Assembly: GCA_002337455.1 (NCBI GenBank)
Contig: DDGC01000002.1
Coordinates: 1 to 64,000, forward strand
Origin: Rhizobiales bacterium UBA1912
GTDB taxonomy: Bacteria; Pseudomonadota; Alphaproteobacteria; Rhizobiales; Devosiaceae
Direction: 5' to 3'
DNA: 64,000 bases
Shown: positions 41,276-50,862 of the stretch, in pieces
Layout of the letters: every line of letters starts with the position of its first letter
Position numbering within the stretch: position 1 is the stretch's first letter
Translations under genes and position numbers: made by a program
The notes under the pieces: model-generated
The model's input: the letters and a program-made list of their open reading frames with translations, nothing else
Databases searched by the model: none
Told to the model about the DNA's origin: nothing

Positions 41276-42396
41276 ACCCGGCACCCATCCAGCAAAGCTC
41301 CAGCCCGATCCTGGCGATCGACGCGCTCGAAAAGCGCTATGGTGCTATCGAGGTGCTCAAATCGATTTCGCTTTCCATCGATCCGGGCGATTTCCTCGTT
41401 CTGGTCGGACCATCGGGCTGCGGAAAATCGACGCTGCTCAATTGCATTGCCGGCCTTGAGGAGACGAGCGGAGGCACGATCTCCATCGACGGACGGGACG
41501 TGACAAACATTCCGCCGCGCGACAGGGACATCGCCATGGTGTTCCAAAGCTACGCGCTTTATCCGACCATGACGGTTGCCGAAAACATCGCGTTCGGCAT
41601 GAAAATCCGCAAGGTGGAGCGGTCTGAACAGGACCGCAAGATTGCCGATGTGGCGCGGTTGCTGCAGATCGAGCCTCTGCTCAATCGCCGACCCGCCCAC
41701 CTCTCCGGCGGCCAGCGCCAGCGCGTGGCGATGGGCCGGGCGCTGGTGCGTGAGCCCAAGCTGTTCCTGTTTGACGAACCGCTGTCCAATCTCGATGCCA
41801 AGCTGCGCGTCGAAATGCGCGCCGAGATAAAGGCGCTGCACCAGCGGCTCGATGCTTCGATCGTTTATGTCACGCACGATCAGATCGAGGCGATGACCCT
41901 GGGCACAAAGATCGTCGTGCTCAAGGACGGGATTATTCAGCAGTTCGCGACCCCGGCAGAAATCTATGACACGCCGGCCAATCTGTTCGTCGCCGATTTC
42001 ATGGGATCGCCGCCGATGAATCTTGTCGAAGCCAGAGTGAGCCCACAGGAACGGGGCGCAACTATCCGGTTCGGGGATGGGTCTGACGCGGTAGCGATCA
42101 CAGCGGCCAATCCCCCCGCCGCACTGGCGGCCTATAGCGACAAGCCGGTCATCGTGGGTATCCGGCCGGAGGATTTCTCCCTGGCGACGGGCGGAACGAT
42201 CGACCTGACGCTACGGGCGGAAATGACCGAACATGCAGGGTCGGACAATTTCACGACGTTTGCCCTGGCCGGAAAAAAGCTCATGGCCCGGCTGTCTGGC
42301 AAGTCGCGCATTGCTGTTGGCGATGAGGTTCCATTGAGCGTCGATACGTCCCATATTTGCTACTTCGATCCGCAAACAACCAGACGCATCGCCTGA
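41269..42396 (+). CDS. malK: Maltose/maltodextrin ABC transporter ATP-binding protein
   Basis: MalK (375 residues) energises MalFG. Walker A GPSGCGKST is at 47-55, LSGGQ at 145-149 and FLFDEP at 166-171; a TOBE regulatory domain occupies about 245-375. It lacks the long tail present on AglK. It overlaps the LacI gene by 7 bases and is followed by a cupin gene after 10 bases. It completes the split mal system, with permeases on the opposite strand. Confidence 0.93.
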   Translation: MVNPAPIQQSSSPILAIDALEKRYGAIEVLKSISLSIDPGDFLVLVGPSGCGKSTLLNCIAGLEETSGGTISIDGRDVTNIPPRDRDIAMVFQSYALYPTMTVAENIAFGMKIRKVERSEQDRKIADVARLLQIEPLLNRRPAHLSGGQRQRVAMGRALVREPKLFLFDEPLSNLDAKLRVEMRAEIKALHQRLDASIVYVTHDQIEAMTLGTKIVVLKDGIIQQFATPAEIYDTPANLFVADFMGSPPMNLVEARVSPQERGATIRFGDGSDAVAITAANPPAALAAYSDKPVIVGIRPEDFSLATGGTIDLTLRAEMTEHAGSDNFTTFALAGKKLMARLSGKSRIAVGDEVPLSVDTSHICYFDPQTTRRIA

Positions 42397-42406
42397 GGAC
42401 GGAACC

Positions 42407-42757
42407 ATGCCCCACATTCTGCGCGCGGCCGACAGGCCCGAGGACGCCCCCAGAACCATCAAGTTCGAAGGCGGGCCGTATGGCGCCGCGATCTCGTTTT
42501 TTGCAGTAGTGTCAGACCCCGGCAAACGGGTGGGGCTGCATGTTCATCCCTACACGGAAACCTGGATGGTTCAGGAGGGAACAGTCAGTTTTCGGGCGGG
42601 CGAGCAGACCGTGGAGGCCGGGCCCGGCGACATCATGGTTGTCGAACCCGAGACACCGCACGGGTTCGAAAATATTGGTGACGGTGTGCTCAAGATGATG
42701 TGCATACATGACGGACCGCGCATCACCCAGACTTTTCTCGATCCGGCCGACGCCTGA
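42407..42757 (+). CDS. Cupin domain protein
   Basis: The 116-residue protein is a single small cupin barrel with the two metal-binding motifs GLHVHPYTETWMVQEG and PGDIMVVEPETPHGF. Such proteins can be sugar isomerases, dioxygenases or ligand sensors. Its position directly after malK suggests a link to sugar metabolism, but the substrate is unknown. Confidence 0.88.
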   Translation: MPHILRAADRPEDAPRTIKFEGGPYGAAISFFAVVSDPGKRVGLHVHPYTETWMVQEGTVSFRAGEQTVEAGPGDIMVVEPETPHGFENIGDGVLKMMCIHDGPRITQTFLDPADA

Positions 42758-42783
42758 GTTCGACCGGTTGGATTGAGGGGACG

Positions 42784-42960
42784 TCAGGTCTGGTCTTCGA
42801 GACCGGCGTCGGGGACGTTCTTGCGAATGGATTCGATGGCGCTCTGGGCCGATGCCTTGGCCTTGTAGCCCTCGGACGCGAACATCACTTCCCCGTTTGA
42901 GGCGCGAAAGCGGAACCGGAATTCTCCGGCCTTGTCCTTGTAAACTTCGAACTTGTACAT
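42784..42960 (-). CDS. DUF1508 (YegP-like) small protein
   Basis: The 58-residue protein matches a single DUF1508 module: YKFEVYKDKAGEFRFRFRASNGEVMF, SEGYKAKASAQSAIESIRKN. YegP-type proteins have one or two such modules and no firm function. The ATG at 42960 follows GGGAGC at 5 bases. Any longer upstream frame is not family-like. Confidence 0.9.
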   Translation of the reverse strand: MYKFEVYKDKAGEFRFRFRASNGEVMFASEGYKAKASAQSAIESIRKNVPDAGLEDQT

Positions 42961-43027
42961 CTCTGCTCCCTCGATGCCCGGCGGCGAGACGCTCAAGACT
43001 CGACCGCAACTTTTGCTTACCGGCATA

Positions 43028-43050
43028 CAATTGCCCAAAACAATTGCCCA
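43028..43050. repeat. Two 10-bp direct repeats in an intergenic region
   Basis: CAATTGCCCA occurs at 43028-43037 and again at 43041-43050. Each contains the palindrome CAATTG. The spacing of 13 bases and position between yegP and the ATP-grasp operon could mark a regulatory site; no regulator can be named. Confidence 0.4.
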
Positions 43051-43187
43051 GGCAAGCCGCGGAACATTTGCCCCCCAGCCACTATTATCCGCACTTCTCA
43101 CCGGAGCGCTGGACGACGCAAAATAAATATGCACCAATGGGATATGCGTCGGGAAGGTCGCACACTGTCATCGTACAAAGAAGGCGT

Positions 43188-44609
43188 ATGAGCGAAGCAA
43201 AGTATTTTGACGAAATGCTCAATGCGGATGGCTCGGTCCGCGAACCTTACCGCATATTGGGTGAGTGGCTGGAGGGCCAGCCCCGGCAGGCGCTCAAGCA
43301 ATTGTCGCAAGATGCCGAAACCATTTTCCGCCGCCTGGGCATTACTTTTGCCGTCTATGGTTCAAACGAGTCGACCGAGCGGCTGATCCCGTTCGATGTG
43401 ATCCCCCGGGTGATTGCCGCGCAGGAATGGCGCAGGCTGGAAAAGGGGATCGAGCAGCGCGTCAAAGCGCTCAACATGTTTCTTTGGGACCTCTATCACG
43501 GCCAGGACATCATCCGCGCCGGGCGGGTTCCGGAAAAGCTGATCGTCCAGAACGAAGCCTTTTGTCCCCAGATGATGGGGCTCAACCCGCCCAAGGGGAT
43601 TTACTCCCACATCATCGGCGTCGATATCGTGCGGACCGGGCCCGACGATTTCTACGTGCTCGAAGACAATCTGCGCACGCCTTCGGGGGTCTCCTACATG
43701 CTGGAAGACCGCGAAGCGATGATGCATCTGGTCCCGGACCTTTTTCACAAGCTCAGGGTCGCTCCGGTCGAGACCTATCCAGAAAACCTGCGCCGCACTA
43801 TGGAAAGCGTTGCTCCGGACAATTGTTCGGGCAATCCCAACCTCGTCGTTCTGACGCCGGGCATCTACAATTCGGCCTATTTCGAACACTCATTCCTTGC
43901 CGACCAGATGGGGGCAACCCTTTGCGAGGGGCAGGATCTGTTTGTCGATGGCGGCAAGGTCTATATGCGGACGACGTTGGGGCCGCAACGCGTGGACGTG
44001 ATCTACCGCAGGATCGACGACGACTATATCGATCCCCTGACATTCAGGGCCGATTCCATGCTTGGCGTGCCAGGGCTGTTCGATGCCTATCGCGCCGGCA
44101 ACGTGACGCTGATCAACGCGCCGGGCACCGGCATTGCCGACGACAAGGCGGTCTATACCTTCGTGCCCCAGATCATCGAATTCTATCTGGGTGAAAAGCC
44201 GATCCTGAAAAACGTACCCACCTACAATTGCACCAGCGACAGCGAACGCGCCTATGTGCTGGAAAACCTCGAGCATCTGGTGGTCAAGGAAGTGCATGGC
44301 TCAGGTGGATACGGGATGCTTGTCGGCCCCGCATCGACCAAAAAGCAGCGGGCCGAATTTTCCGAGAAGATCAAGGCGCGGCCGGACAATTATATCGTCC
44401 AGCCGACCCTGGCGCTTTCGACCTGCCCCACTTTTGTGAACAAAGGTATCGCGCCGCGCCACGTCGATCTGCGGCCCTACGTGCTGGTGGGCGACAAGAT
44501 CAGGATTACGCCCGGCGGGCTGACGCGCGTCGCCCTCAAGCAGGGGTCTCTTGTGGTCAACTCCTCGCAGGGCGGCGGCACCAAGGACACATGGGTCCTG
44601 GAGGATTGA
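43188..44609 (+). CDS. Circularly permuted ATP-grasp type 2 protein (DUF404/407 family)
   Basis: The 473-residue protein belongs to the COG2308 family of circularly permuted ATP-grasp enzymes, predicted to ligate an amino group to a carboxylate (amidoligase-like). Visible motifs include NEAFCPQMMGL, VLEDNLRTPSGVSYMLEDRE, VDVIYRRIDDDYIDPL, VVKEVHGSGGYGMLVGP and APRHVDLRPYVLVG. The start at 43188 follows AAAGAAGG. It is the first gene of a tight operon with an alpha-E protein (overlap TGATG) and a transglutaminase-like protein. The product of the pathway is unknown in any organism as far as I know. Confidence 0.93.
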   Translation: MSEAKYFDEMLNADGSVREPYRILGEWLEGQPRQALKQLSQDAETIFRRLGITFAVYGSNESTERLIPFDVIPRVIAAQEWRRLEKGIEQRVKALNMFLWDLYHGQDIIRAGRVPEKLIVQNEAFCPQMMGLNPPKGIYSHIIGVDIVRTGPDDFYVLEDNLRTPSGVSYMLEDREAMMHLVPDLFHKLRVAPVETYPENLRRTMESVAPDNCSGNPNLVVLTPGIYNSAYFEHSFLADQMGATLCEGQDLFVDGGKVYMRTTLGPQRVDVIYRRIDDDYIDPLTFRADSMLGVPGLFDAYRAGNVTLINAPGTGIADDKAVYTFVPQIIEFYLGEKPILKNVPTYNCTSDSERAYVLENLEHLVVKEVHGSGGYGMLVGPASTKKQRAEFSEKIKARPDNYIVQPTLALSTCPTFVNKGIAPRHVDLRPYVLVGDKIRITPGGLTRVALKQGSLVVNSSQGGGTKDTWVLED

Positions 44610-45553
44610 TGCTCGGACGTTCCGCCGCCAACATTTTCTGGATGTCGCGCTATGTGGAGCGCGCCGAAAACATGGCCCGGCTGCTCGAAGTCGGCTATCG
44701 CATGAGCCTGACCGAGCGCAGCGAGGATGGATCGAGCGAATATCTGCTCTCCATGCTCCAGGCCGCCGAGGCAGAAGAAGCCTTCAAGGAAAAGCACGAT
44801 ACTGTCGACGTCGCGAGCGTGGCGCACTTCATGCTGTTCGACACCGACAATCCCTCGTCGGTGAAATCATGCCTGTTCAACGCGCGAACCAACGCCAAGT
44901 CGGTGCGCACGGAGATCACCACTGACATGTGGGAGAGCCTGAACGGCACCTGGCTGGAATTTTCGCAGATCCAGCCGCGTTACGTGCTGGGCAACAAGCT
45001 CCCCAGTTTCCTGCAATCGGTCAAGCAGAGCTCGAACCAGTTTCGTGGCGCGCTGCTGGGCACCCTGATGCGCACCGATGGCTTTGCCTTTGCGCAGATG
45101 GGTGGATTTATCGAACGCGCCGACAACACGGCGCGTATTCTCGACGTCAAATACTACGTGCTCTTGCCGCGCTCTTCGATGGTGGGAGGCGATGTCGATA
45201 TCCAGCAATGGACGATGATCCTGCGCGCTGCATCGGCGCATCGCGCATATCGCCACGTCTATCACGACCGCTACAAGGCCTGGAATATCGCGGATTTCCT
45301 GATTTTCAGGAAAGAAATGCCCCGGTCCCTCGCTTTCTGTTGTACGTCGGTGACGGCGATGCTGGGCATGCTGGAGCAGATTTACGGTGAGCCCTCGACC
45401 TGTCACGACGAAGCGATCAAGATGGCTCAGTTCCTGACCGCCGGGGACATGAGCAAGGTCTTTGACCAGGGGCTGCACGAGTATCTGACCGGCTTTATGG
45501 CGGCCAACAACCAACTTACCAACGTGATTTCCGAGAGCTATAATTTCTACTGA
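44609..45553 (+). CDS. Alpha-E domain protein (DUF403)
   Basis: The 314-residue protein belongs to the alpha-E (COG2307, DUF403) family: all-alpha, with MLGRSAANIFWMSRYVERAENMARLLEVG at the N-terminus and SYVE-type repeats such as GGFIERADNTARILDV. It always travels with the ATP-grasp protein encoded upstream. Its role is unknown, perhaps a carrier or partner of the ligase. Its ATG shares one base with the upstream stop. The transglutaminase-like gene follows after 13 bases. Confidence 0.92.
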   Translation: MLGRSAANIFWMSRYVERAENMARLLEVGYRMSLTERSEDGSSEYLLSMLQAAEAEEAFKEKHDTVDVASVAHFMLFDTDNPSSVKSCLFNARTNAKSVRTEITTDMWESLNGTWLEFSQIQPRYVLGNKLPSFLQSVKQSSNQFRGALLGTLMRTDGFAFAQMGGFIERADNTARILDVKYYVLLPRSSMVGGDVDIQQWTMILRAASAHRAYRHVYHDRYKAWNIADFLIFRKEMPRSLAFCCTSVTAMLGMLEQIYGEPSTCHDEAIKMAQFLTAGDMSKVFDQGLHEYLTGFMAANNQLTNVISESYNFY

Positions 45554-45566
45554 GGGGGGCGGACCC

Positions 45567-46379
45567 ATGCGCATATCGATACGCCACGAATTCCGCTTTG
45601 CGGCAAGCGAGGGCCTGGCGCACGCCGTTCAACACCTGCTTTTGACGCCCATCGAGACCGCCTCGCAATCGGTTGTCGAGTGGTCCATCAAGATGGATGG
45701 GATCGAGGCCGCCGCCAGTTTCACGGACGCCTACGGGAACACCGCCCATCTGGTCAGCCAGCATCGCCCCGAGGACGACCTCTTCATTGCCGTTTCCGGC
45801 GTGGTCGAAACCACCGACACCAATGGCGTTATCGGCAAGATCGCCGGCGAGCCGAATGTGTCGCTGTTCAAACGCTTCACAGCCCAGACCAGACCCAATG
45901 GCAATCTGGTCAACCGGATGAAGGCTCAGGCCAAGGCCGGCATGAGCCGTGTCGAACTCCTGCACTGGCTGATGAACCGGCTGCACGAAGCGCGCGAGAC
46001 GGCGCCCGAGGACGATGACGACACCCCCGATATCGTGGCCGAAGACCACGCGCATGTGTTCGTTGCCGCCGCACGCGGCGTGGACATTCCCGCGCGGTTC
46101 GTGACCGGTTATGTGCTGGCTGAAAACGACGAACCAGCGCGGCTGCACGCCTGGGCCGAAGCCTGGGACGATGGGCTCGGCTGGATCGGGTTCGACCCTT
46201 CAGTCGATCTGTGCCCGACCCCGGCCTATGTAAGGATTGCCTGCGGACTGGATGCCGAAACGACGGCGCCGGTGCGGCTGGCGCCGGAGTTGGAGCGCCA
46301 GACCGAGGATACGATCCGGGTTTCCCAGGTCATGATGAACCAGCAGCAACAGCAGCAATCAGGCGCCCAGGAGCAGTAG
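45567..46379 (+). CDS. Transglutaminase-like protein lacking the catalytic Cys
   Basis: The 270-residue protein has a bacterial N-terminal domain and a transglutaminase-like core. It completes the conserved ATP-grasp/alpha-E/transglutaminase trio. The catalytic triad is incomplete. The segment that normally reads GVCQDxAH is IVAEDHAH here, so Cys is replaced by Ala158, while H194 (HAWAEAW) and D210 (GFDPS) remain. A peptidase or transamidase reaction by the normal route is therefore unlikely. The C-terminus ends in a short Gln-rich stretch (NQQQQQQSG). Its last 21 bases overlap the convergent AEC transporter gene. Confidence 0.9.
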   Translation: MRISIRHEFRFAASEGLAHAVQHLLLTPIETASQSVVEWSIKMDGIEAAASFTDAYGNTAHLVSQHRPEDDLFIAVSGVVETTDTNGVIGKIAGEPNVSLFKRFTAQTRPNGNLVNRMKAQAKAGMSRVELLHWLMNRLHEARETAPEDDDDTPDIVAEDHAHVFVAAARGVDIPARFVTGYVLAENDEPARLHAWAEAWDDGLGWIGFDPSVDLCPTPAYVRIACGLDAETTAPVRLAPELERQTEDTIRVSQVMMNQQQQQQSGAQEQ

Positions 46380-47294
46380 CCATCCCGTTATGGTGAAAAC
46401 CGAAAGCACCGTCGAAAGCAGGATGGTGTTGGCGGCAACATCCATGGCGCGGTTGTAGTAGGTCGCGAAAATATAGACGTTGATACCGGCGGGCATGGCG
46501 GCCAGCAGGACGCCATAACGGGCGATGTGCGGGTCCACCCCAAGAATTGGCACCATGATGATCCAGGCAATTGCCGGGTGGATAATCAACTGCATGGAAC
46601 TGGTCATCAATGCCTGCGCCCAGGTCTCGCCGAGCTTGTATTCATTGAGAGCGCCGCCGAGGCCGAACAGCGCCACGGGCATCACCGTCCCGGCCAGCAG
46701 GAGCGTGACTTCGTCGGCCACACCGGAGAGTTCCAGCCCGAAAAGATTAGCCAGAAGGCCAAGCGCAATGCCGATCAGGATGGGGTTAGCCAACGACTTC
46801 CTCAGCCCCTGGAACAGCGCCGTGGAAACCTTGCCGCCATCGCGGCGCGCCAGCTCCATGACGAACATGCCAATGGTCATCAGGAGGGGAGCGTGGAGCC
46901 CGATGATCGAATAGACGATGGGCATCGCCTCGTCGCCATAGGCGCGCTGCATGATCGGGATGCCGACCAGAACGGTGTTGGTAAACATTGCCGAGAACCC
47001 AACGGCAACCGCTTCGCCCGGGCGGCGCTTGAACACTCTGGCGGCGCCGATGGCGCCCAGCGCCAGAACCGATATCGCCCCAGCATAGAACGGACCGATG
47101 ATCGCCGGATTGAACGCGGAGGAAAAATCGACATCGATCATCGCCCTGAACAACAGGCAGGGCGTGGCGAAATTGTTGACATAGGCGATCAACCCGCCAA
47201 CGCCGGCGCGGGGATAGAATTTGATCCGGACAGCGAGGTATCCGAGCCCGATCAGGATGAAGACCGGAGCGATGACGTTGAGAACGGAAAGCAT
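46359..47294 (-). CDS. AEC family transporter (auxin efflux carrier type)
   Basis: The 311-residue inner-membrane protein has about ten helices and AEC features: VIAPVFILIGLGYLAVR at the start, YVNNFATPCLLFRAM, and a C-terminal INVYIFATYYNRAMDVAANTILLST. Family members move auxin, malonate or other organic anions; the substrate is not evident. The ATG at 47294 fits the first helix. It is divergent from glpK and its 3' end overlaps the transglutaminase-like gene by 21 bases. Confidence 0.92.
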   Translation of the reverse strand: MLSVLNVIAPVFILIGLGYLAVRIKFYPRAGVGGLIAYVNNFATPCLLFRAMIDVDFSSAFNPAIIGPFYAGAISVLALGAIGAARVFKRRPGEAVAVGFSAMFTNTVLVGIPIMQRAYGDEAMPIVYSIIGLHAPLLMTIGMFVMELARRDGGKVSTALFQGLRKSLANPILIGIALGLLANLFGLELSGVADEVTLLLAGTVMPVALFGLGGALNEYKLGETWAQALMTSSMQLIIHPAIAWIIMVPILGVDPHIARYGVLLAAMPAGINVYIFATYYNRAMDVAANTILLSTVLSVFTITGWLLLLGA

Positions 47295-47414
47295 GCGGAA
47301 GGCTTTGGCAAGGCTGGACAAAACTAAAAGACATGGAATGACCGGACACGTCAATCTTTACGCCTTGGGCGGTTTGAGGCACGGTCGCGGCAACCGATGA
47401 TGGGAGGAGACGCA

Positions 47415-48908
47415 ATGGGGAGCCATATTCTGGCTATCGATCAGGGCACGACATCGAGCCGGGCGCTGGTTTTCGATAGGGCCATGAAAGTCGTCGGCCA
47501 GGGCCAGAAGGAGTTCGCGCAGCACTTTCCCCAAAGCGGCTGGGTTGAGCACGATCCCGAAGACATCTGGGAATCGGTGGTTTTTTCAATCCGCACGGCA
47601 CTCAAGCGCGCCGGATTGAAGGGCGAAGACATTGCCGCCATCGGCATTACCAATCAGCGGGAAACCACGCTGGTGTGGGACCGGAAGACCGGCAAGCCCA
47701 TTCACAGAGCTATCGTCTGGCAGGATCGCCGGACGGCCGACATCTGCAACCGGCTCAAATCGGCCGGCAAGGAAGAACTGGTCACCAAAAAGACCGGCTT
47801 GCTGCTCGATCCTTATTTTTCCGGCACCAAGGTCAAATGGCTGCTCGACACCGTCGAGGGTGCTCGAAAGAAGGCCGAAGCGGGGGAACTGGCGTTTGGC
47901 ACGGTTGATACCTATCTGATCTGGCGCCTGACCGGAGGCGCCGTGCATGCGACCGACGCAACCAACGCCAGCCGTACGCTCATGTTCGACATCGAAAAGG
48001 GCGCGTGGGACGACGAATTGCTCGCGTTTTTCGACGTGCCGGCATCCATGCTGCCCGAGGTCCGCGATTGCGACGGCGACTTCGGACAGACCGATACAGA
48101 AATCCTGGGCAAGCCAGTTTCCATTCGAGGCGTGGCGGGGGACCAGCATGCGGCCATGATCGGGCAGGCCTGCTTTGCGCCAGGCATGATAAAGTCGACC
48201 TACGGCACTGGATGTTTTGCCGTGCTCAATACCGGCGACACGCTGGTGCGGTCGCAGAACCGGCTGTTGACGACGATCGCCTACCGGCTCGGTGGTAAAA
48301 CGACATACGCACTGGAGGGGTCGATCTTTGTGGCCGGGGCTGCCGTACAGTGGCTGCGCGACGGGCTCAAGATCATCGGCAAGGCTTCGGATTCGGGACG
48401 GCTGGCAATCGATGCAGATCCAAACCAGAACGTCTATCTGGTGCCCGCCTTTGTCGGGTTGGGCGCGCCCTATTGGGATGCCGGGGCCAGGGGGGCCATG
48501 TTCGGGCTGACGCGCAATACCGGGCCCGAGGAGTTTGCCCGCGCGGCGCTGGAAGCTGTCTGCTACCAGACAGCCGACCTGCTCGATGCGATGCACAAGG
48601 ACTGGAACGCCCATGGAGCGGCAACGGTGCTGCGGGTCGATGGCGGCATGGTCGAGTCTGACTATACTATGCAGTTTCTCGCCGACATTCTCGACGCACC
48701 GGTCGACCGGCCAAATATGCTCGAAACAACGGTTCTGGGGGCCGCCTGGCTCGCAGGGCAAGCGACAGGGCTTTGGCCGGATCAAGAAGCGTTTTCAAGA
48801 AGCTGGGCGCTCGAACGTCAGTTCGTTCCCGAAATGGACGGAGCGGCGCGCAAGGAAAAGCTGGCCGGTTGGCGGGATGCAGTCAGCCGTACATTATCCG
48901 GGCGGTAA
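47415..48908 (+). CDS. glpK: Glycerol kinase
   Basis: GlpK (497 residues) phosphorylates glycerol to glycerol 3-phosphate in the cytoplasm. Family motifs are clear: ILAIDQGTTSSRALVFD, GWVEHDPEDIWESV, GITNQRETTLVWD, and the C-terminal FGK_C motif with AARGAMFGLTRNTGPEEF and VLRVDGGMVESDYTMQFLADIL. The ATG at 47415 follows GGAGGAG. No glpF or glpD is adjacent. It lies upstream of an SLC13 permease on the same strand. Confidence 0.97.
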   Translation: MGSHILAIDQGTTSSRALVFDRAMKVVGQGQKEFAQHFPQSGWVEHDPEDIWESVVFSIRTALKRAGLKGEDIAAIGITNQRETTLVWDRKTGKPIHRAIVWQDRRTADICNRLKSAGKEELVTKKTGLLLDPYFSGTKVKWLLDTVEGARKKAEAGELAFGTVDTYLIWRLTGGAVHATDATNASRTLMFDIEKGAWDDELLAFFDVPASMLPEVRDCDGDFGQTDTEILGKPVSIRGVAGDQHAAMIGQACFAPGMIKSTYGTGCFAVLNTGDTLVRSQNRLLTTIAYRLGGKTTYALEGSIFVAGAAVQWLRDGLKIIGKASDSGRLAIDADPNQNVYLVPAFVGLGAPYWDAGARGAMFGLTRNTGPEEFARAALEAVCYQTADLLDAMHKDWNAHGAATVLRVDGGMVESDYTMQFLADILDAPVDRPNMLETTVLGAAWLAGQATGLWPDQEAFSRSWALERQFVPEMDGAARKEKLAGWRDAVSRTLSGR

Positions 48909-49014
48909 TGCCCAAGCCCGTTTGCTTAAAAAAGAAGTCCGAATTGATTCTGACTGCTTTCCAATACAGGCCGGCATCGCATAGAGTGCGCCGTGGACCG
49001 AGCGGAGGGTGCAT

Positions 49015-50802
49015 TTGTTCGCTAGCCTGATTGAGCCCTATGGCGCGCTGATCGTTGGCGTCGTCATTATCGGTCTCTTTATAGCGTTTGCCCGCGAATG
49101 GCGCTCGCCGGAGGTGAGTGCAGCCATCGCGGTTTCCGTTCTTATTCTTCTCAATATCGTTTCGGTCGACGACCTGCTTGGTGTGCTGTCCAACAGCGCG
49201 CCAGCCACGATAGCAGGCATGTTCGTGATCTCGGCAGCGCTGGTGCGCACCGGGGCACTGGAGAGTTTCGCAACCTGGATTACCGCAGGGGCCAAGCGGC
49301 ATCCCCATCGAAGCCTGTTTTCGTTTTTGCTGGCCATCGCGGTGATGTCGGCATTCATGAACAACACGCCGCTCGTGATGATGATGATCCCGGTTGCCGT
49401 AGCCATGGCCCGGCAGATGGACACCCCGGCCTCCAAACTGCTCATCCCCGTATCGTTTTCGGCCATCCTGGGGGGAACCTGTACGCTGATCGGGACTTCG
49501 ACCAACATCCTGGTCGACAGCGTGGCCCAAAACAGCGGCATGGAGCCATTCCATATCTTTGAAATTGCTCCGGTAGGCATCATCGTTGCCGCGGCCGGTA
49601 TCACAGTGATGCTACTGGCCCGGCGCCTGTTGCCAGACAGAACAACCGTTTCCTCGGTTTCGCTATCGGAGGGCAGCAAGAAATTCGTGCTTGAAGCCGT
49701 CATCGAGGACAATTCCCCCCATGTGGGGAAAAGGGCCCGTGAGGTCGCGGCGTTCAATCGCTCCGATCGCCAGCTTATCGACGTTCTGCGCGCCAGTTTT
49801 TCCCTGCGCCGGCACATTCAGGACGTCGTCCTGCAGCCGGGCGACGTCGTGGTGCTGCGCACCTCGGTGGCGGAACTGCTGTCGATGAAGGAAGAGGGCG
49901 ACCTCAACATACCCGAATCCGAGCATATGCAGTCCCTTGGCAGCCGGACCTCGTCGATCGTCGAAGTGCTGATGGGACCCAGTGCCGGCATTCTGGGCAA
50001 GACACTCAAACATCTGCGCTTGCGCCGGCGCTACGGCGTCTACCCTCTGGCCCTGCATCGCCGCGGCGCCAATCTGGCAGAGCGCTTCGAGACGGCCCCT
50101 ATTGAAGTCGGCGATACGCTGCTGATCGAGGGCGCACCCGAAGATTTGCGGCGCATGGTCGAAGACTATGATCTGGTCAACGTTTCCGAACCCGCCGAGC
50201 GGGGTTTCCGTCGTGCAAGGGCCCCCATAGCCATCGGTGTGCTGATTGCAGTGGTGGTTGGCGCTGCATTGGGGCTGATGCCGATCGCAGGGCTTGCCGT
50301 TATCGGTGCGGCCACGGTCCTTGCCACGAGATGCGTGGAGCCCGATGAAGCCGTACAGGCCGTCGACTGGAGAATTCTCGGTCTGATCATTGCCATGCTC
50401 GGCGTGGGCGTGGGCATGGAAAATGTCGGACTGGTCGAAAGCATAGTGGACTTCATAGCGCCCTTCCTGGTGCCGCTTTCGCCCCTCTTTGCGCTCGGCG
50501 TGGTCTATATCCTCTCCTCGATGCTTACAGAAATCGTAACAAACAATGCCGTCGCGGTGATCGTTACACCGGTGGCGATAGGATTGGCCACCGGACTTGG
50601 AGTCGATCCGCGGCCCTTTGTGGTGGCTGTCATGTTTGCTGCCAGCGCCAGCTTTCTCACGCCGATCGGCTATCAGACCAACACGCTGGTCTATAGCGCC
50701 GGGGGGTACAAGTTTTTCGACTTCGTGCGCATCGGAGCGCTGATCAACATCGTCGTTTTCATCGTCTCGATGACAATGATCCCCATCATCTGGCCGTTCT
50801 GA
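49015..50802 (+). CDS. SLC13-family (CitMHS/NhaD-like) permease with two TrkA-C domains
   Basis: The protein of about 595 residues has two membrane halves of the ArsB/SLC13 ion-transporter superfamily, with two cytoplasmic TrkA-C (RCK_C) domains between them (about residues 205-285 and 300-380, for example LQPGDVVVLRTSVAEL and VGDTLLIEGAPEDLRRM). Substrates in this group include sulfate, citrate and dicarboxylates. The start is uncertain: the TTG at 49015 has ideal 6-base spacing from GGAGG (49004-49008), while the in-frame GTG at 49009 directly abuts it. I use 49015. Confidence 0.9.
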   Translation: MFASLIEPYGALIVGVVIIGLFIAFAREWRSPEVSAAIAVSVLILLNIVSVDDLLGVLSNSAPATIAGMFVISAALVRTGALESFATWITAGAKRHPHRSLFSFLLAIAVMSAFMNNTPLVMMMIPVAVAMARQMDTPASKLLIPVSFSAILGGTCTLIGTSTNILVDSVAQNSGMEPFHIFEIAPVGIIVAAAGITVMLLARRLLPDRTTVSSVSLSEGSKKFVLEAVIEDNSPHVGKRAREVAAFNRSDRQLIDVLRASFSLRRHIQDVVLQPGDVVVLRTSVAELLSMKEEGDLNIPESEHMQSLGSRTSSIVEVLMGPSAGILGKTLKHLRLRRRYGVYPLALHRRGANLAERFETAPIEVGDTLLIEGAPEDLRRMVEDYDLVNVSEPAERGFRRARAPIAIGVLIAVVVGAALGLMPIAGLAVIGAATVLATRCVEPDEAVQAVDWRILGLIIAMLGVGVGMENVGLVESIVDFIAPFLVPLSPLFALGVVYILSSMLTEIVTNNAVAVIVTPVAIGLATGLGVDPRPFVVAVMFAASASFLTPIGYQTNTLVYSAGGYKFFDFVRIGALINIVVFIVSMTMIPIIWPF

Positions 50803-50862
50803 CGTTCGGAACTCCCCGGCTCCCAGCGCGTTTTTCCCCGGAAAGTGCCGGGAACAAAAAAT

